Below the pieces are notes generated by a model that saw nothing but the letters and a program-made list of their open reading frames with translations, searched no databases and had not been told where the DNA came from. Of a stretch of DNA of 64,000 nt, positions 53,770 through 61,874 are shown piece by piece. The DNA is taken from contig NZ_JOCA01000006.1 in assembly GCF_000718785.1 (NCBI RefSeq), forward strand, positions 124,001-188,000, given 5' to 3'. The stretch comes from Streptomyces sp. NRRL WC-3626 (lineage in GTDB: Bacteria > Actinomycetota > Actinomycetes > Streptomycetales > Streptomycetaceae). Position 1 is the first letter of the stretch, and every line of letters starts with the position of its first letter. The position numbers were made by a program, and so were the translations under genes.

Positions 53770-54619
53770 GGACGCCGCCACCCTCACGGCGGACGAGAAA
53801 CGCCGGTTCGTGAACGCGCTGCTGGAGGTCAAACGACGCGGCGAATACGACGAGTTCGTCCGCACGCACCTCGCGTACTACGCCTCCGACGGCGAACGGG
53901 GGCTGCGCACCGCGCACATGGCGCCCTCCTTCCTGCCCTGGCACCGCAGGTTCCTGCTCGACCTGGAGGAAGCCCTGCGCCGGATCGACCCGTCGGTGAC
54001 CCTGCCGTACTGGGACTGGACCCGCGACCGCTCGGCCCGCTCCGCGCCGTGGACGGCGGACCTCCTCGGCGGCGACGGCCGCCGTTCCGATCTCCGGGTG
54101 ACCACGGGCCCGTTCGCGTACCGCGAGGGCAACTGGACCATCCGGACCGGCGTGACCGAGGGGGAGTTCCTCACCCGCGACCTGGGCCGCCGCGCCGACC
54201 CGATCGCCCTGCCGACGAAGAGTGACCTGGAACAGGCGCTGAAGGAACCGGAGTACGACGTGGCGCCCTGGGACTCGACGGTCACCCGGGGCTTCCGCAA
54301 CAGGCTGGAGGGCTGGGGGACCGGGCGGGGCAGCGCCTCGTGGCGCAACCACAACCGGGTGCACCGCTGGGTCGGCGGGGCCATGCTCGGCGCCGCCTCC
54401 GTCAACGACCCCGCCTTCTGGCTGCACCACGCCTTCGTCGACCTGCAGTGGTACCGCTGGCAGCGCCGGCACCGCGGCGCCCGCTATCTGCCCGCGACCG
54501 CGCCGGGCCCCGGTGACGAGCAGCACGGCCGGATCGTGTCGCGCCGGGAGAAGCTCCCGCCGTGGGACGTGACCCCGCAGGAACTGGAGGACGTCGGCGC
54601 CGTCTACCGCTACGCGTAA
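53753..54619 (+). CDS. melC2: Tyrosinase MelC2
   Basis: This 288-residue type 3 copper enzyme has CuA ligands His39, His55 and His64 (RTHLAYY, RTAHMAP, PWHRRF). CuB ligands lie in HNRVHRWVGG and FWLHHAFVDLQW. It has no signal peptide, consistent with export piggybacked on MelC1. It hydroxylates monophenols and oxidises o-diphenols to quinones, forming melanin. It lies next to a chaplin gene, so surface or developmental expression is possible. Confidence 0.96.
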   Translation: MAYVRKDAATLTADEKRRFVNALLEVKRRGEYDEFVRTHLAYYASDGERGLRTAHMAPSFLPWHRRFLLDLEEALRRIDPSVTLPYWDWTRDRSARSAPWTADLLGGDGRRSDLRVTTGPFAYREGNWTIRTGVTEGEFLTRDLGRRADPIALPTKSDLEQALKEPEYDVAPWDSTVTRGFRNRLEGWGTGRGSASWRNHNRVHRWVGGAMLGAASVNDPAFWLHHAFVDLQWYRWQRRHRGARYLPATAPGPGDEQHGRIVSRREKLPPWDVTPQELEDVGAVYRYA

Positions 54620-54643
54620 CACGCGGGACGGCACGCGGACACG

Positions 54644-54682
54644 CGAAAGCCCCGGCGCCCGAGGCGGCCGGGGCTCTTCGCG
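54644..54682. terminator. Terminator between converging melC2 and chaplin genes
   Basis: The arms AGCCCCGGC and GCCGGGGCT extend outward through GCGAA/TTCGC with a small bulge. The stem lies between the melC2 stop and the chaplin stop. Confidence 0.7.
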
Positions 54683-54691
54683 CGCGAGGCC

Positions 54692-54931
54692 CTACTTGTT
54701 GACGCAGTAGTTGCCGACGGCGGGGTTGAGGAAGCCGATCACGTTCACGGTGTTGCCGCACACGTTGATCGGCGCGTGGACCGGAACCTGGACCACATTG
54801 CCCGACACGACGCCGGGCGAGTGGACCGCGGCACCCTCCGCGCCGGAGTGCGCCGAAGCCATACCGGCGCCGCTGATCACGACGGCACCCGTGCCGAGAG
54901 CCAGGGTGGCCGCCTTCGCGATGCGAGACAT
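54692..54931 (-). CDS. Short chaplin
   Basis: The protein has 79 residues from the ATG at 54931, with AAGGAG six bases upstream. A signal peptide ends near GMASAHS. One chaplin domain follows: HSPGVVSGNVVQVPVHAPINVCGNTVNVIGF and NYCVNK, with the two conserved cysteines. It closely resembles ChpG-type short chaplins, and its position beside melC matches chpG in S. coelicolor from memory. Short chaplins assemble into amyloid fibrils that make aerial structures hydrophobic. Confidence 0.93.
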   Translation of the reverse strand: MSRIAKAATLALGTGAVVISGAGMASAHSGAEGAAVHSPGVVSGNVVQVPVHAPINVCGNTVNVIGFLNPAVGNYCVNK

Positions 54932-55159
54932 CACGTTCTCCTTACTAGGTCAGGTAACACGGCCCCTCACTAGCGGCCGTACTCCCCGCTCAACGCGCCG
55001 CATCGCCCTGAGTCACGCCAAATGTCCAGGGATCACACTTTGGCCCGTATCCGGGCCGCACGCGGACCCCGTCGACGCCTGGCATTCGGCCATCTGAGGC
55101 GCCCTGACAAGCCGCTGACCTGCGTCTTCACAGAAAACCTACGCGATTGGGCATTTCAG

Positions 55160-55190
55160 TTGCGAAGGGTTGCAAACCATCACCTATAGT
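55160..55190 (+). promoter_or_regulatory. Candidate promoter of the first secreted-protein cassette
   Basis: TTGCGA (55160-55165) and TATAGT (55185-55190) are 19 bp apart in an AT-rich part of the 321-bp gap between the chaplin and cassette genes. The -10 match is good, but the spacing is long. The start codon is 63 bp downstream. The rest of the gap holds no gene. Confidence 0.45.
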
Positions 55191-55252
55191 CATGACTGTC
55201 GGTAAACGGGCCATAACGGCTTGTGTCGACATAAACGAGAAACGGAGAGGTA

Positions 55253-55513
55253 ATGCGTAAGTTCCAGAAGGCTGCCGTTGTCGCGGCCATGCTCGGCAGC
55301 GTTGGCTTCCTTGGCGCCGGCGTCAGCTACGCCGGTGAAGGCCCGGGCTTCGAGCTCAACAGCGAGCAGACCACGACCTGTGCCCAGGACAACTCGGTCC
55401 AGTCGCTGATCTCGATCGACGACGTCAACGCCGGTGTGGGCGCCATCCTGGGCCTCGGCAACGCCGAGAACTCCGAGGTCAACGCGGTGGCTTGCTCGTC
55501 GAACCTCGGCTGA
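55253..55513 (+). CDS. Small secreted protein A1 (first copy)
   Basis: The protein has 86 residues from the ATG at 55253, with GGAGAGG upstream. A signal peptide (MRKFQKAAVVAAMLGSVGFL to about residue 27) precedes a mature part with TTTCAQDNSVQSLISIDDVN, ILGLGNAEN and a terminal VACSSNLG. That gives two cysteines, like chaplins and related surface proteins, but no chaplin domain. It is closely similar to the product at 56095. It is probably a surface or extracellular protein of aerial growth. Function is unknown. Confidence 0.82.
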   Translation: MRKFQKAAVVAAMLGSVGFLGAGVSYAGEGPGFELNSEQTTTCAQDNSVQSLISIDDVNAGVGAILGLGNAENSEVNAVACSSNLG

Positions 55514-55531
55514 GCAGTCGCGTGAGGTGAC

Positions 55532-55585
55532 CCGGGCGGGTTCCGGGGTCCGAGCCGATGCGCCACGGACCCCGGGCCTGCCCGG
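55532..55585 (+). terminator. Stem-loop between A1 and B1
   Basis: The segment 55532-55552 (CCGGGCGGG then CCGGGGTCCG) pairs with 55566-55585, leaving a 13-nt loop. It lies between two genes in the same direction, so it may be a partial terminator or an RNA-processing element. An equivalent stem occurs between A2 and B2. Confidence 0.6.
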
Positions 55586-55623
55586 CCTCCTGCCATTCCA
55601 TGACCGTCAAGGGAAAAAGGTTG

Positions 55624-55893
55624 ATGTTCCAGTTGAAGAAGATCGCTGCGGCGGGCCTGCTGGGAAGCCTCGCGGTGATCGGCCTCGGTGCCGCCCAGGC
55701 CGTCGGCGCCGACAACCCCGGTAACTGCACCAAGGACGAGCAGGGGCATGTGCGCTGTGTCCAGGTGAGCGAGTACCGGATCACCGAGGAGAGCGGAAAG
55801 GTCCGCGTCGGCAACGAGGCGTCGCAGACCTGCTCCGGCAAGGGGCAGCTCACCTGCACCAACTCGTACGACGCCCGCGGCGGGAAGTCCTGA
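55624..55893 (+). CDS. Small secreted protein B1 (first copy)
   Basis: The protein has 89 residues from the ATG at 55624 (MFQLKKIAAAGLLGSLAVIG), a start matching the B2 copy. The signal peptide ends near AVGADN. The mature part begins NPGNCTKDEQGHVRCVQVSE, with cysteines about ten residues apart. A second pair, TCSGKGQLTCTNS, is missing from B2. No known domain. It follows A1 in the same direction. Confidence 0.75.
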   Translation: MFQLKKIAAAGLLGSLAVIGLGAAQAVGADNPGNCTKDEQGHVRCVQVSEYRITEESGKVRVGNEASQTCSGKGQLTCTNSYDARGGKS

Positions 55894-56022
55894 CGTGACG
55901 CGCGTCGGCGTTATTCGACGATCTCCCCACCGGGCCGATTGTGTGAATTCGCGACAGCAGTGCGAAGTGTCTTTTTCTGCCATCTGAATGCCAATCGGCG
56001 TTTCGCTATCAATTGCCGCAAA

Positions 56023-56044
56023 AGTCGCCTTAGGTTTGGCGACT
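56023..56044 (+). promoter_or_regulatory. Inverted repeat upstream of A2
   Basis: AGTCGCC (56023-56029) and GGCGACT (56038-56044) flank the AT-rich loop TTAGGTTT, about 50 bp before the A2 start. The surrounding 150 bp is AT-richer than the neighbourhood, as expected for a promoter. Its role as operator or leader hairpin is undecided. Confidence 0.4.
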
Positions 56045-56094
56045 GTCACCGACCGGTCCGTCCAGGATCGCGTCACATCGAGAATGGAGAAGTA

Positions 56095-56361
56095 ATGCGC
56101 AAGTACCAGAAGGCCGCTGTCGTGATGGCCATGCTCGGCAGCGTCGGCTTCCTGGGCGCCGGCGTCGGCCACGCCAGCGACGACCCGTCGGTGGAGCTCA
56201 ACAACAGCCAGAAGACGACCTGCGCCCAGGACAACTCGGTCCAGTCGCTGATCGCCATCGACGACATCAACCTCGCGGTCGGCATCCTCGGCCTCGGCAA
56301 CGCCGAGAACAAGGAGACCAACAGCGTGCAGTGCGCCAGCAACTTCTCGCTGGGCGACTGA
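56095..56361 (+). CDS. Small secreted protein A2 (second copy)
   Basis: The protein has 88 residues from the ATG at 56095, with GGAG upstream. The signal peptide MRKYQKAAVVMAMLGSVGFL is nearly identical to that of A1. The mature region repeats TTCAQDNSVQSLIAIDDIN and GILGLGNAEN before VQCASNFSLGD. Both cysteines are kept. The divergence is moderate, so the duplication is not very recent. Confidence 0.82.
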   Translation: MRKYQKAAVVMAMLGSVGFLGAGVGHASDDPSVELNNSQKTTCAQDNSVQSLIAIDDINLAVGILGLGNAENKETNSVQCASNFSLGD

Positions 56362-56378
56362 TCACCTTCCGGTGATGT

Positions 56379-56426
56379 GGGCAGGTCCCGGGGTCCGGTC
56401 GTAGCCGATCGGTCCCGGGCCTGCCC
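56379..56426 (+). terminator. Stem-loop between A2 and B2
   Basis: GGGCAGGTCCCGGG (56379-56392) pairs with CCCGGGCCTGCCC (56414-56426), with one bulged T and a 21-nt loop. It is in the same place as the A1-B1 stem, though the sequence differs. A tiny stem ATCACC/GGTGAT directly follows the A2 stop. Confidence 0.6.
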
Positions 56427-56502
56427 GTTTCGTTGGCCGTTGAGGCAACCGTAACGGCGCCGCCGTACAGCCGCGGCGGGCCGAGCGTCGAGGAATGAGC
56501 AG

Positions 56503-56739
56503 ATGTTCAAGTCGAAGAAGATCACAGTGATGGCGGGCCTTCTGGGGAGCGTCGCCCTGATGGGCCTCGGCGTCGTCCAGGCCGCCGCCGTCGAGAACCC
56601 CACGAAGTGCGCCAACGACGGCCGGGGGCATGTGCGCTGCGAGGATGTGCGCGAGGACCACGTCAGCGGCGGCAAGGCCGGGAAGCTCCACCTGGTCGAG
56701 GAGGGGGCCGGCGCCCTGCTCGGCGGCGAGGAGTCCTGA
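56503..56739 (+). CDS. Small secreted protein B2 (second copy)
   Basis: The protein has 78 residues from the ATG at 56503, with GAGGA eight bases upstream. It begins MFKSKKITVMAGLLGSVALM and has a signal peptide ending near QAAAVE. The core NPTKCANDGRGHVRCEDVRED matches B1. The C terminus is shorter and lacks the second cysteine pair. It converges on the hydrolase gene across a long perfect stem. Confidence 0.75.
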   Translation: MFKSKKITVMAGLLGSVALMGLGVVQAAAVENPTKCANDGRGHVRCEDVREDHVSGGKAGKLHLVEEGAGALLGGEES

Positions 56740-56746
56740 CGCGTCG

Positions 56747-56808
56747 CGTCGGTCGTGAGGAAGGGCCGGAACCCGCCGACGGGTTCCGGCCCTTCCTCAC
56801 GACCGACG
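56747..56808. terminator. 29-bp perfect bidirectional terminator
   Basis: The arms 56747-56775 and 56780-56808 are exact complements over 29 bases, with a CCGA loop. The stem begins 8 bp after the B2 stop and ends directly at the stop codon of the hydrolase gene on the other strand. Confidence 0.9.
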
Positions 56809-57774
56809 TCATACCGGGGCGGCGGCGGACGCGGCACGCGGCGTCTCGACGGCGTGGCAGTACGGCAGGCCGTGGACGGGGCGGTCGGTGCAGAAGCGGG
56901 CGATCAGGTCCGCGGACTCCTCACGGCGCTCGACCGTCACCAGATGGTCCGCCTCCCTGACCGTGGTGAACAGGGCCCCCGGCATCGCCGCGGCGAGCTC
57001 CCGGCCCATCTGGGGCGTGCACAGGGTGTCGTACTCCCCGGTGAACACCAGCGTCGGCACCTCGGGGACCGGCAGCGGCTCGTAACAGCCGTGCGTCACC
57101 AGCCTGGTGTTGTGCTCGACGGCCTTCCTGATCTCCTCCGGCGTCTGGGTCAGGAACTGCCGCTGCAGCAGCCGCGCCACGGCCGCGTGCCTGCGCACCC
57201 GGCCGGCCTCCGGATTCGACATGAACAGCTGTACGAGCCCGTCGGCGGCTCCCTCGATGTCGCCCCGCTCCAGCGTCTGCGCGAGGCGCGGTACGGCGTC
57301 GGTGTACGGGTCGGGAAGCCGGCTCGCCGCGGCCGCGAAGACGATCCGCCGGACGGACGCCGGATGGCGCTGCGCGAACCGCAGACCGACGACCTCCCCG
57401 AAGCAGCCGCCGAACAGATTCACCTCCGGCACGCCGATCTCCGTCAGCATGTGCTGGACGGCGTCGGCCAGGAAGCCGATGTCGTACCGGGCCGGCAGGA
57501 AGTCCGAGCTGCCGTAGCCGGGAAGGTCCACGGTGATCAGCGTGCACAGCGGAGCCAGCCACTTCTCGTGGCTCTGCCAGGAGTACCGGTCCTGCGACGA
57601 ACCCCCGAGCAGCAGCAACGGCGCGGTCCGCGGCGCGCTCTGGTGAACGATCCGGCACGCGTACCCGAATCCCTCGAACGTGAGGCCCCGCTCCTCCACG
57701 GAATCCTGGGCGGCGGTGAGGGCACTGCGCATGAGCGGCTCCGGAAAAGGCGGAACGACGGCGAACCGCTCCAT
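56809..57774 (-). CDS. Alpha/beta hydrolase with cysteine at the nucleophile position
   Basis: The protein has 321 residues from the ATG at 57774 (MERFAVVPPFPEPLM). The alpha/beta hydrolase pattern is complete: LLLLGGSSQDRYSW (oxyanion region), VDLPGYGSSD, the nucleophile elbow, FTGEYDTLC (acid) and READHLVTV (histidine). The elbow reads FGGCFGE, so the expected serine is Cys124, as in dienelactone hydrolases. The substrate is unknown. It lies 109 bp downstream of glutamate decarboxylase on the same strand and may be in its operon. Confidence 0.85.
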   Translation of the reverse strand: MERFAVVPPFPEPLMRSALTAAQDSVEERGLTFEGFGYACRIVHQSAPRTAPLLLLGGSSQDRYSWQSHEKWLAPLCTLITVDLPGYGSSDFLPARYDIGFLADAVQHMLTEIGVPEVNLFGGCFGEVVGLRFAQRHPASVRRIVFAAAASRLPDPYTDAVPRLAQTLERGDIEGAADGLVQLFMSNPEAGRVRRHAAVARLLQRQFLTQTPEEIRKAVEHNTRLVTHGCYEPLPVPEVPTLVFTGEYDTLCTPQMGRELAAAMPGALFTTVREADHLVTVERREESADLIARFCTDRPVHGLPYCHAVETPRAASAAAPV

Positions 57775-57883
57775 GATTACCAGAAGCCTTGCAAATATGG
57801 CGTAATCACTCCAATGTGGGCGATCCGGGAGCACCTGTGCACGGCCTGCGCGGTCGCCTCCTCGGCGGGGATCCCCGGTGTGG

Positions 57884-59272
57884 TCAGTGGTGGAAGCCGA
57901 CGCGGGCGGAGTGGGGGCGCCCCTCGGTGAGGTGCTTGATCGCTCTGCGCATGTCCTGGGCGAGGAGCTCGATCTCGTCGCGGTCGACGCCGTGCCGTAC
58001 GAGGGCGCGCTGGATCACGGTCTCCTGGCGGTCCGGAGGGAGCGGGTAGGAGGGGACCTGCCAGCCGCGCATGCGGAGCTGGTCGGACAGGTCGTACAGG
58101 CTCCAGCCGGTCGAGGCGGGGTCGGTCAGGGTCCAGGAGGCGGCGGGCAGTGCGCCGGTGCCGTCGTAGAGCAGGGTGAACGGGCCCATGCCGGCGACCT
58201 GCCGGCCGAGGTGCTGCGCGGTGTCGGCGCAGGCCTGGTGGACGCGCCGGTATCCCTCCCGGCCCAGGCGCAGGAACATGAAGTACTGGGCGACGACCTG
58301 GCCGCCGGGGCGGGAGAAGTTCAGGGCGAGGGTGGGCATGTCGCCGCCGAGGTAGTCGACGTGGAAGACCAGGTCGTCCGGCAGGGCTGCCTTGTCGCGC
58401 CACAGGGCCCAGCCGACGCCGAGCGGGGCCATGCCGTACTTGTGGCCGGAGGCGTTGATCGAGGCGACCCGGGGCAGCCGGAAGTCCCAAACCAGGTCCG
58501 GGTGGAGGAAGGGGGCGATGAAACCGCCGGAGGCCGCGTCGATGTGCAGCGGCACGTCCAGACCGGTCTCCGCCTGCAGGCGGTCGAGTTCGGCCGCGAT
58601 CTCCGCCACCGGCTCATAGGTGCAGGTGTAGGTCACCCCGAGGATCGCCACGACGCCGATGGTGTTCTCGTCGACGTACTGCCGCAGTTGGTGTGCCTGC
58701 AGGCCGGTGGCGCCCGGTTCCACCGGGACCTGGCGCAGCTCCACGTCGAAGTAGCGGGCGAACTTCTCCCAGCACACCTGCACCGGCCCGCACACCAGGT
58801 TCGGCCGGTCGGCGGGCCGGGAGGCCGCGCGCCGGCGGTCGCGCCAGCGCCACTTCAGGGCGAGGCCGCAGAGCATGGCGGCCTCGCTGGAGCCGGTGGT
58901 GGAGCATCCCACGGCGGGCTCGGCGTCGTCGGAGCCGACGGGGGCATGCCACAGGGAGGCGAGGATGTTGACGCACCGGGCCTCGATCTCCGCGGTCTGC
59001 GGGTACTCGTCCTTGTCGACGATGTTCTTGTCCAGGCACAGGTCCATGAGGTCGCGGACCTGGTCGTCGGTCCAGGTGGTGCAGAACGTGGCGAGGTTCT
59101 GGGCCGCGTTGCCGTCGAGCAGGAGCTCGTTGCGCAGCAGTTGGTGGACCACGTGCGGGGGCGCCGGAAACTCCGGCATCGCCCGCTTGGGCAGGGGCTT
59201 CTCGCTGATGGGCGACGTGAAGACGTCGGCCGCCGGATCCGCGGTCGTCTCCCGGGCGTTGTGCAGAGCCAC
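57884..59272 (-). CDS. gadB: Glutamate decarboxylase
   Basis: This 462-residue PLP enzyme is of normal GadB length. The cofactor lysine lies in ASGHKYGMAPLGVGW, preceded by PLHIDAASGGFIAPF. CSTTGSSEAAMLCGLALKWRWRD provides phosphate-binding residues. It converts glutamate to GABA and CO2, consuming a proton. No GABA antiporter is nearby, so acid resistance by exchange is not evident. A role in nitrogen metabolism or GABA shunting is possible. The ATG at 59272 begins MALHNARETTADP. Confidence 0.95.
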   Translation of the reverse strand: MALHNARETTADPAADVFTSPISEKPLPKRAMPEFPAPPHVVHQLLRNELLLDGNAAQNLATFCTTWTDDQVRDLMDLCLDKNIVDKDEYPQTAEIEARCVNILASLWHAPVGSDDAEPAVGCSTTGSSEAAMLCGLALKWRWRDRRRAASRPADRPNLVCGPVQVCWEKFARYFDVELRQVPVEPGATGLQAHQLRQYVDENTIGVVAILGVTYTCTYEPVAEIAAELDRLQAETGLDVPLHIDAASGGFIAPFLHPDLVWDFRLPRVASINASGHKYGMAPLGVGWALWRDKAALPDDLVFHVDYLGGDMPTLALNFSRPGGQVVAQYFMFLRLGREGYRRVHQACADTAQHLGRQVAGMGPFTLLYDGTGALPAASWTLTDPASTGWSLYDLSDQLRMRGWQVPSYPLPPDRQETVIQRALVRHGVDRDEIELLAQDMRRAIKHLTEGRPHSARVGFHH

Positions 59273-59864
59273 CGCCGGCCCCTCTCGCGTCGTCTGTTGT
59301 CTCCGTCTCGGACGCTACGGGCGGCCGGCCGCACCGGACAGCGGGCGTACTCCACTCGGGGACGGGCTCCGGCCCGGAGGCCGGCCCGCAGTCGCTCCGG
59401 TTGCCGGGCCCGTGAAGGGGGAGCTCCAATTGGCTGGTACGCGCGGGGTTGTCCTGGCGAGATGCCCGCATGAGCGCACAAGCCAGGTGTCCCATGCGCC
59501 CAGTGACGCGGAAGGTGACATGAGTGAAGCGCGAGGCGACTCCCGCCGGAGCCCGGGCGCGAGCGGCGGGGGCGGTTCCGGGTCCTCCGTGGAACCGGAC
59601 GCGGGACCGGGACCGCCTCGGCGAACGCCAGGAGGCCGTGGACCACCCTCACCGGCGCCTCGTGCTTCTCCGCCGGGGGTCTCCTGCCGTTCTGCGAACG
59701 CCCCCGATCGGGCGGGCCCGATCATGCGTGAGTGGGGCCCCGCCGAGCGTGACCAGTGGCCGAAGGCCGGACAGCCGAGCCGACGCCACGGCGTGCGCCG
59801 GTTGTGACGTGAACGACACGGCCTGCTCTGGAGGGAGGGATCCCCTCCGCGGCGTTCTGGCTGA
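59273..59864. other. Long intergenic region between gadB and tRNA-Arg
   Basis: No gene is supported in these 592 bp. Several frames stay open but have Arg/Pro-rich, low-information products and no domain. A short stem near 59832-59848 (GGAGGGATCCCCTCC) lies just past the 3' end of the tRNA and is its likely terminator. Confidence 0.55.
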
Positions 59865-59940
59865 TGGCGCCCCCGGCAGGACTCGAACCTGCGGCCAAGC
59901 GCTTAGAAGGCGCCTGCTCTATCCACTGAGCTACGGGGGC
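59865..59940 (-). tRNA. tRNA-Arg (anticodon TCT), CCA encoded
   Basis: Read on the minus strand, the gene folds as a complete cloverleaf. The acceptor stem is GCCCCCG/CGGGGGC, the D arm GCTC-AGTGGATA-GAGC, the anticodon stem GGCGC/GCGCT with loop CTTCTAA, and the T arm GCAGG-TTCGAGT-CCTGC. The anticodon TCT reads AGA, a rare codon in this GC-rich genome. A 3' CCA is encoded. No integrase or duplicated tRNA end is seen beside it. Confidence 0.96.
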
Positions 59941-60260
59941 CGGTGTGGTGGCCTGTCGTCGTGGTGCCCGGGTGCGGGCTGTCCCTGACGGTGCCGGAGA
60001 CAAGGATAGGGCTCCCGCGTCCTTGCCCCTGTTGCCGCTCCTCCGTGGCTCGATGTGGAGGTTCGGTGAAGCGGTCCTGATAATCGCAGGCAGGTACGAA
60101 TCGTGCACCGCTTTTGGCCTCTCGCGCACCGGGTGTTGTGCACTCGTTATGCCTGGCCTGTGCACACGTCACGGTCGCCCCTTCCATCCCTTGTGTCCTG
60201 TCGGCGCGCAGACATGCGCATATGCTTCAGAATTCCCCTAAAATTGGGCATTCTTCGCAT

Positions 60261-61871
60261 GTGGTGACCTTGGACGTACGGCCTCAGCTGCTCGACGCAC
60301 TCTCCGCCCTGCGCGACCGTGTCGCCGCCGCACGCTTCCCGCTGCCCCTCGCGGGGGCCGCACGCGCGCGTGCCAACCGCGACGAACTGCTCGCCCAGCT
60401 CGACGACTATCTGGTGCCCCGGCTGAGAGACCCCTCGGCGCCTCTGCTGGCCGTCGTCGGCGGGTCCACCGGGGCCGGGAAGTCGACCCTGGTGAACTCC
60501 CTGGTGGGCCGCCGGGTCAGCGAGGCGGGCGTGCTGCGGCCCACGACACGCACCCCGGTGCTCGTCTGCCATCCGGAGGACCACCACTGGTTCAGCGGGA
60601 TGCGGGTGCTGCCCGACCTCACGCGCGTGTGGGTGCCCCACCACCGGGACCCCGCCGACGACCTGCTGCTGCCCGGCGAGAACCCCGCGCGGGTGCTGCG
60701 GGTCGAGACCGCCGACACCCTGCCGCCCGGCCTCGCCCTCCTGGACGCGCCCGACATCGACTCCCTCGTCGCCGACAACCGGGTCCTCGCCGCCGAACTC
60801 ATCACCGCCGCCGACATCTGGGTGATGGTCACCACCGCCGCCCGCTACGCCGACGCCGTCCCCTGGCACATGCTGCGCACCGCCAAGGAGTACGACGTCA
60901 CCCTGGTGACCGTCCTCGACCGCGTACCCCACCAGGTCGTCTCCGAGGTGTCACGGCAGTACGGCGCCCTGCTCACCAAGGCCGGACTCGGCGACGTACC
61001 GCGCTTCACCGTGCCGGAGCTGCCCGAGTCGGCCTGGGGCGGCGGGCTGCTGCCCGCCACCGCCGTGGCGTCGCTGCGCACCTGGCTGGTCCACCAGACG
61101 CTCGATCCCGCCGCCCGGCAGCAGGTGATGGGCCGCACCGCGTACGGCGTCCTCGACTCCCTCGACGCCCGTATGCCCGGACTCGCCGGTGCCGCCGCCG
61201 CGCAGTACGCCGCCGCGCTGCGTCTCACCTCCGCCGTCGACGGGGCGTACGACAGCGAGCACGCGCGGGTGCGCGGCCGGCTGCAGGCCGGGGCCGTACT
61301 CGCCGGGGACGCGCTCAAACGGTGGCGCGCCTTCCCCCTGGACTGCACCCCCGGCGAACTCCTCGACACCTTGGTGGAGAGCCTGAGCGCGCTGCTGCTG
61401 TGCGCCGTGGCCGCCGCCGACGAGCGCGTCGAGGACGCCTGGCGGCGCGAGCCCGCCGCCGACGCCCCGGAACTCGCCGGCCGCGAGCGCGCCCCCGAGA
61501 GCGCCGAGCACCGGATCGGGCTGGCCGTACGGCGCTGGCGGCGCGAACTCGAGGAGTTCGCCGAGGACGAGGTGCGGGAGCTGGACCGCAGCGTCGCCCC
61601 CGACCCCGAGATGGTGGCCGCGCTGGTCGCCACGGCGCTGCTGGGCGGCCGCCGGGCCCGTACCGCCGGGGAGGGCCTCGCCGAGCGGATCGGCGCCCAC
61701 GGCGCGCTGCGGCTGCGCGACCGGGGCGGACGGCTCCTCGTCGCGCACGTGGACGGCGTCATGCACGCCGAACGCGAACGCCGGCTCGCCCCGCTCGACG
61801 CGCTCGACGTGCACGCGGAGCCCCAGGCCGAACTCATCGCCGCTCTGTCCGTACTGCAGAAGGAGAGGTGA
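60261..61871 (+). CDS. Dynamin-like/YfjP-type GTPase
   Basis: This protein of about 536 residues uses GTG at 60261 (or 60264, [13 protein letters not shown]). An ATG at 60222 is also in frame but would lie upstream of a likely -10 box, TAAAAT at 60239. The P loop is [15 protein letters not shown], and [10 protein letters not shown] is the G3 segment. The C-terminal part is helical with no membrane segment. It forms an operon with the second GTPase 3 bp downstream. The pair is conserved in actinobacteria, and a membrane or division role is inferred. Confidence 0.85.
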   Translation: MVTLDVRPQLLDALSALRDRVAAARFPLPLAGAARARANRDELLAQLDDYLVPRLRDPSAPLLAVVGGSTGAGKSTLVNSLVGRRVSEAGVLRPTTRTPVLVCHPEDHHWFSGMRVLPDLTRVWVPHHRDPADDLLLPGENPARVLRVETADTLPPGLALLDAPDIDSLVADNRVLAAELITAADIWVMVTTAARYADAVPWHMLRTAKEYDVTLVTVLDRVPHQVVSEVSRQYGALLTKAGLGDVPRFTVPELPESAWGGGLLPATAVASLRTWLVHQTLDPAARQQVMGRTAYGVLDSLDARMPGLAGAAAAQYAAALRLTSAVDGAYDSEHARVRGRLQAGAVLAGDALKRWRAFPLDCTPGELLDTLVESLSALLLCAVAAADERVEDAWRREPAADAPELAGRERAPESAEHRIGLAVRRWRRELEEFAEDEVRELDRSVAPDPEMVAALVATALLGGRRARTAGEGLAERIGAHGALRLRDRGGRLLVAHVDGVMHAERERRLAPLDALDVHAEPQAELIAALSVLQKER

Positions 61872-61874
61872 CCG

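Noticed and set aside
59315..59725. Pro/Arg-rich frames between gadB and tRNA-Arg
   Set aside because: Both strands stay open because of high GC. The products are low-complexity without any family feature.
59722..60165. A minus-strand frame whose product contains [21 protein letters not shown]
   Set aside because: That peptide is the familiar false translation of a tRNA-Arg gene, which lies exactly there. It is not a protein.
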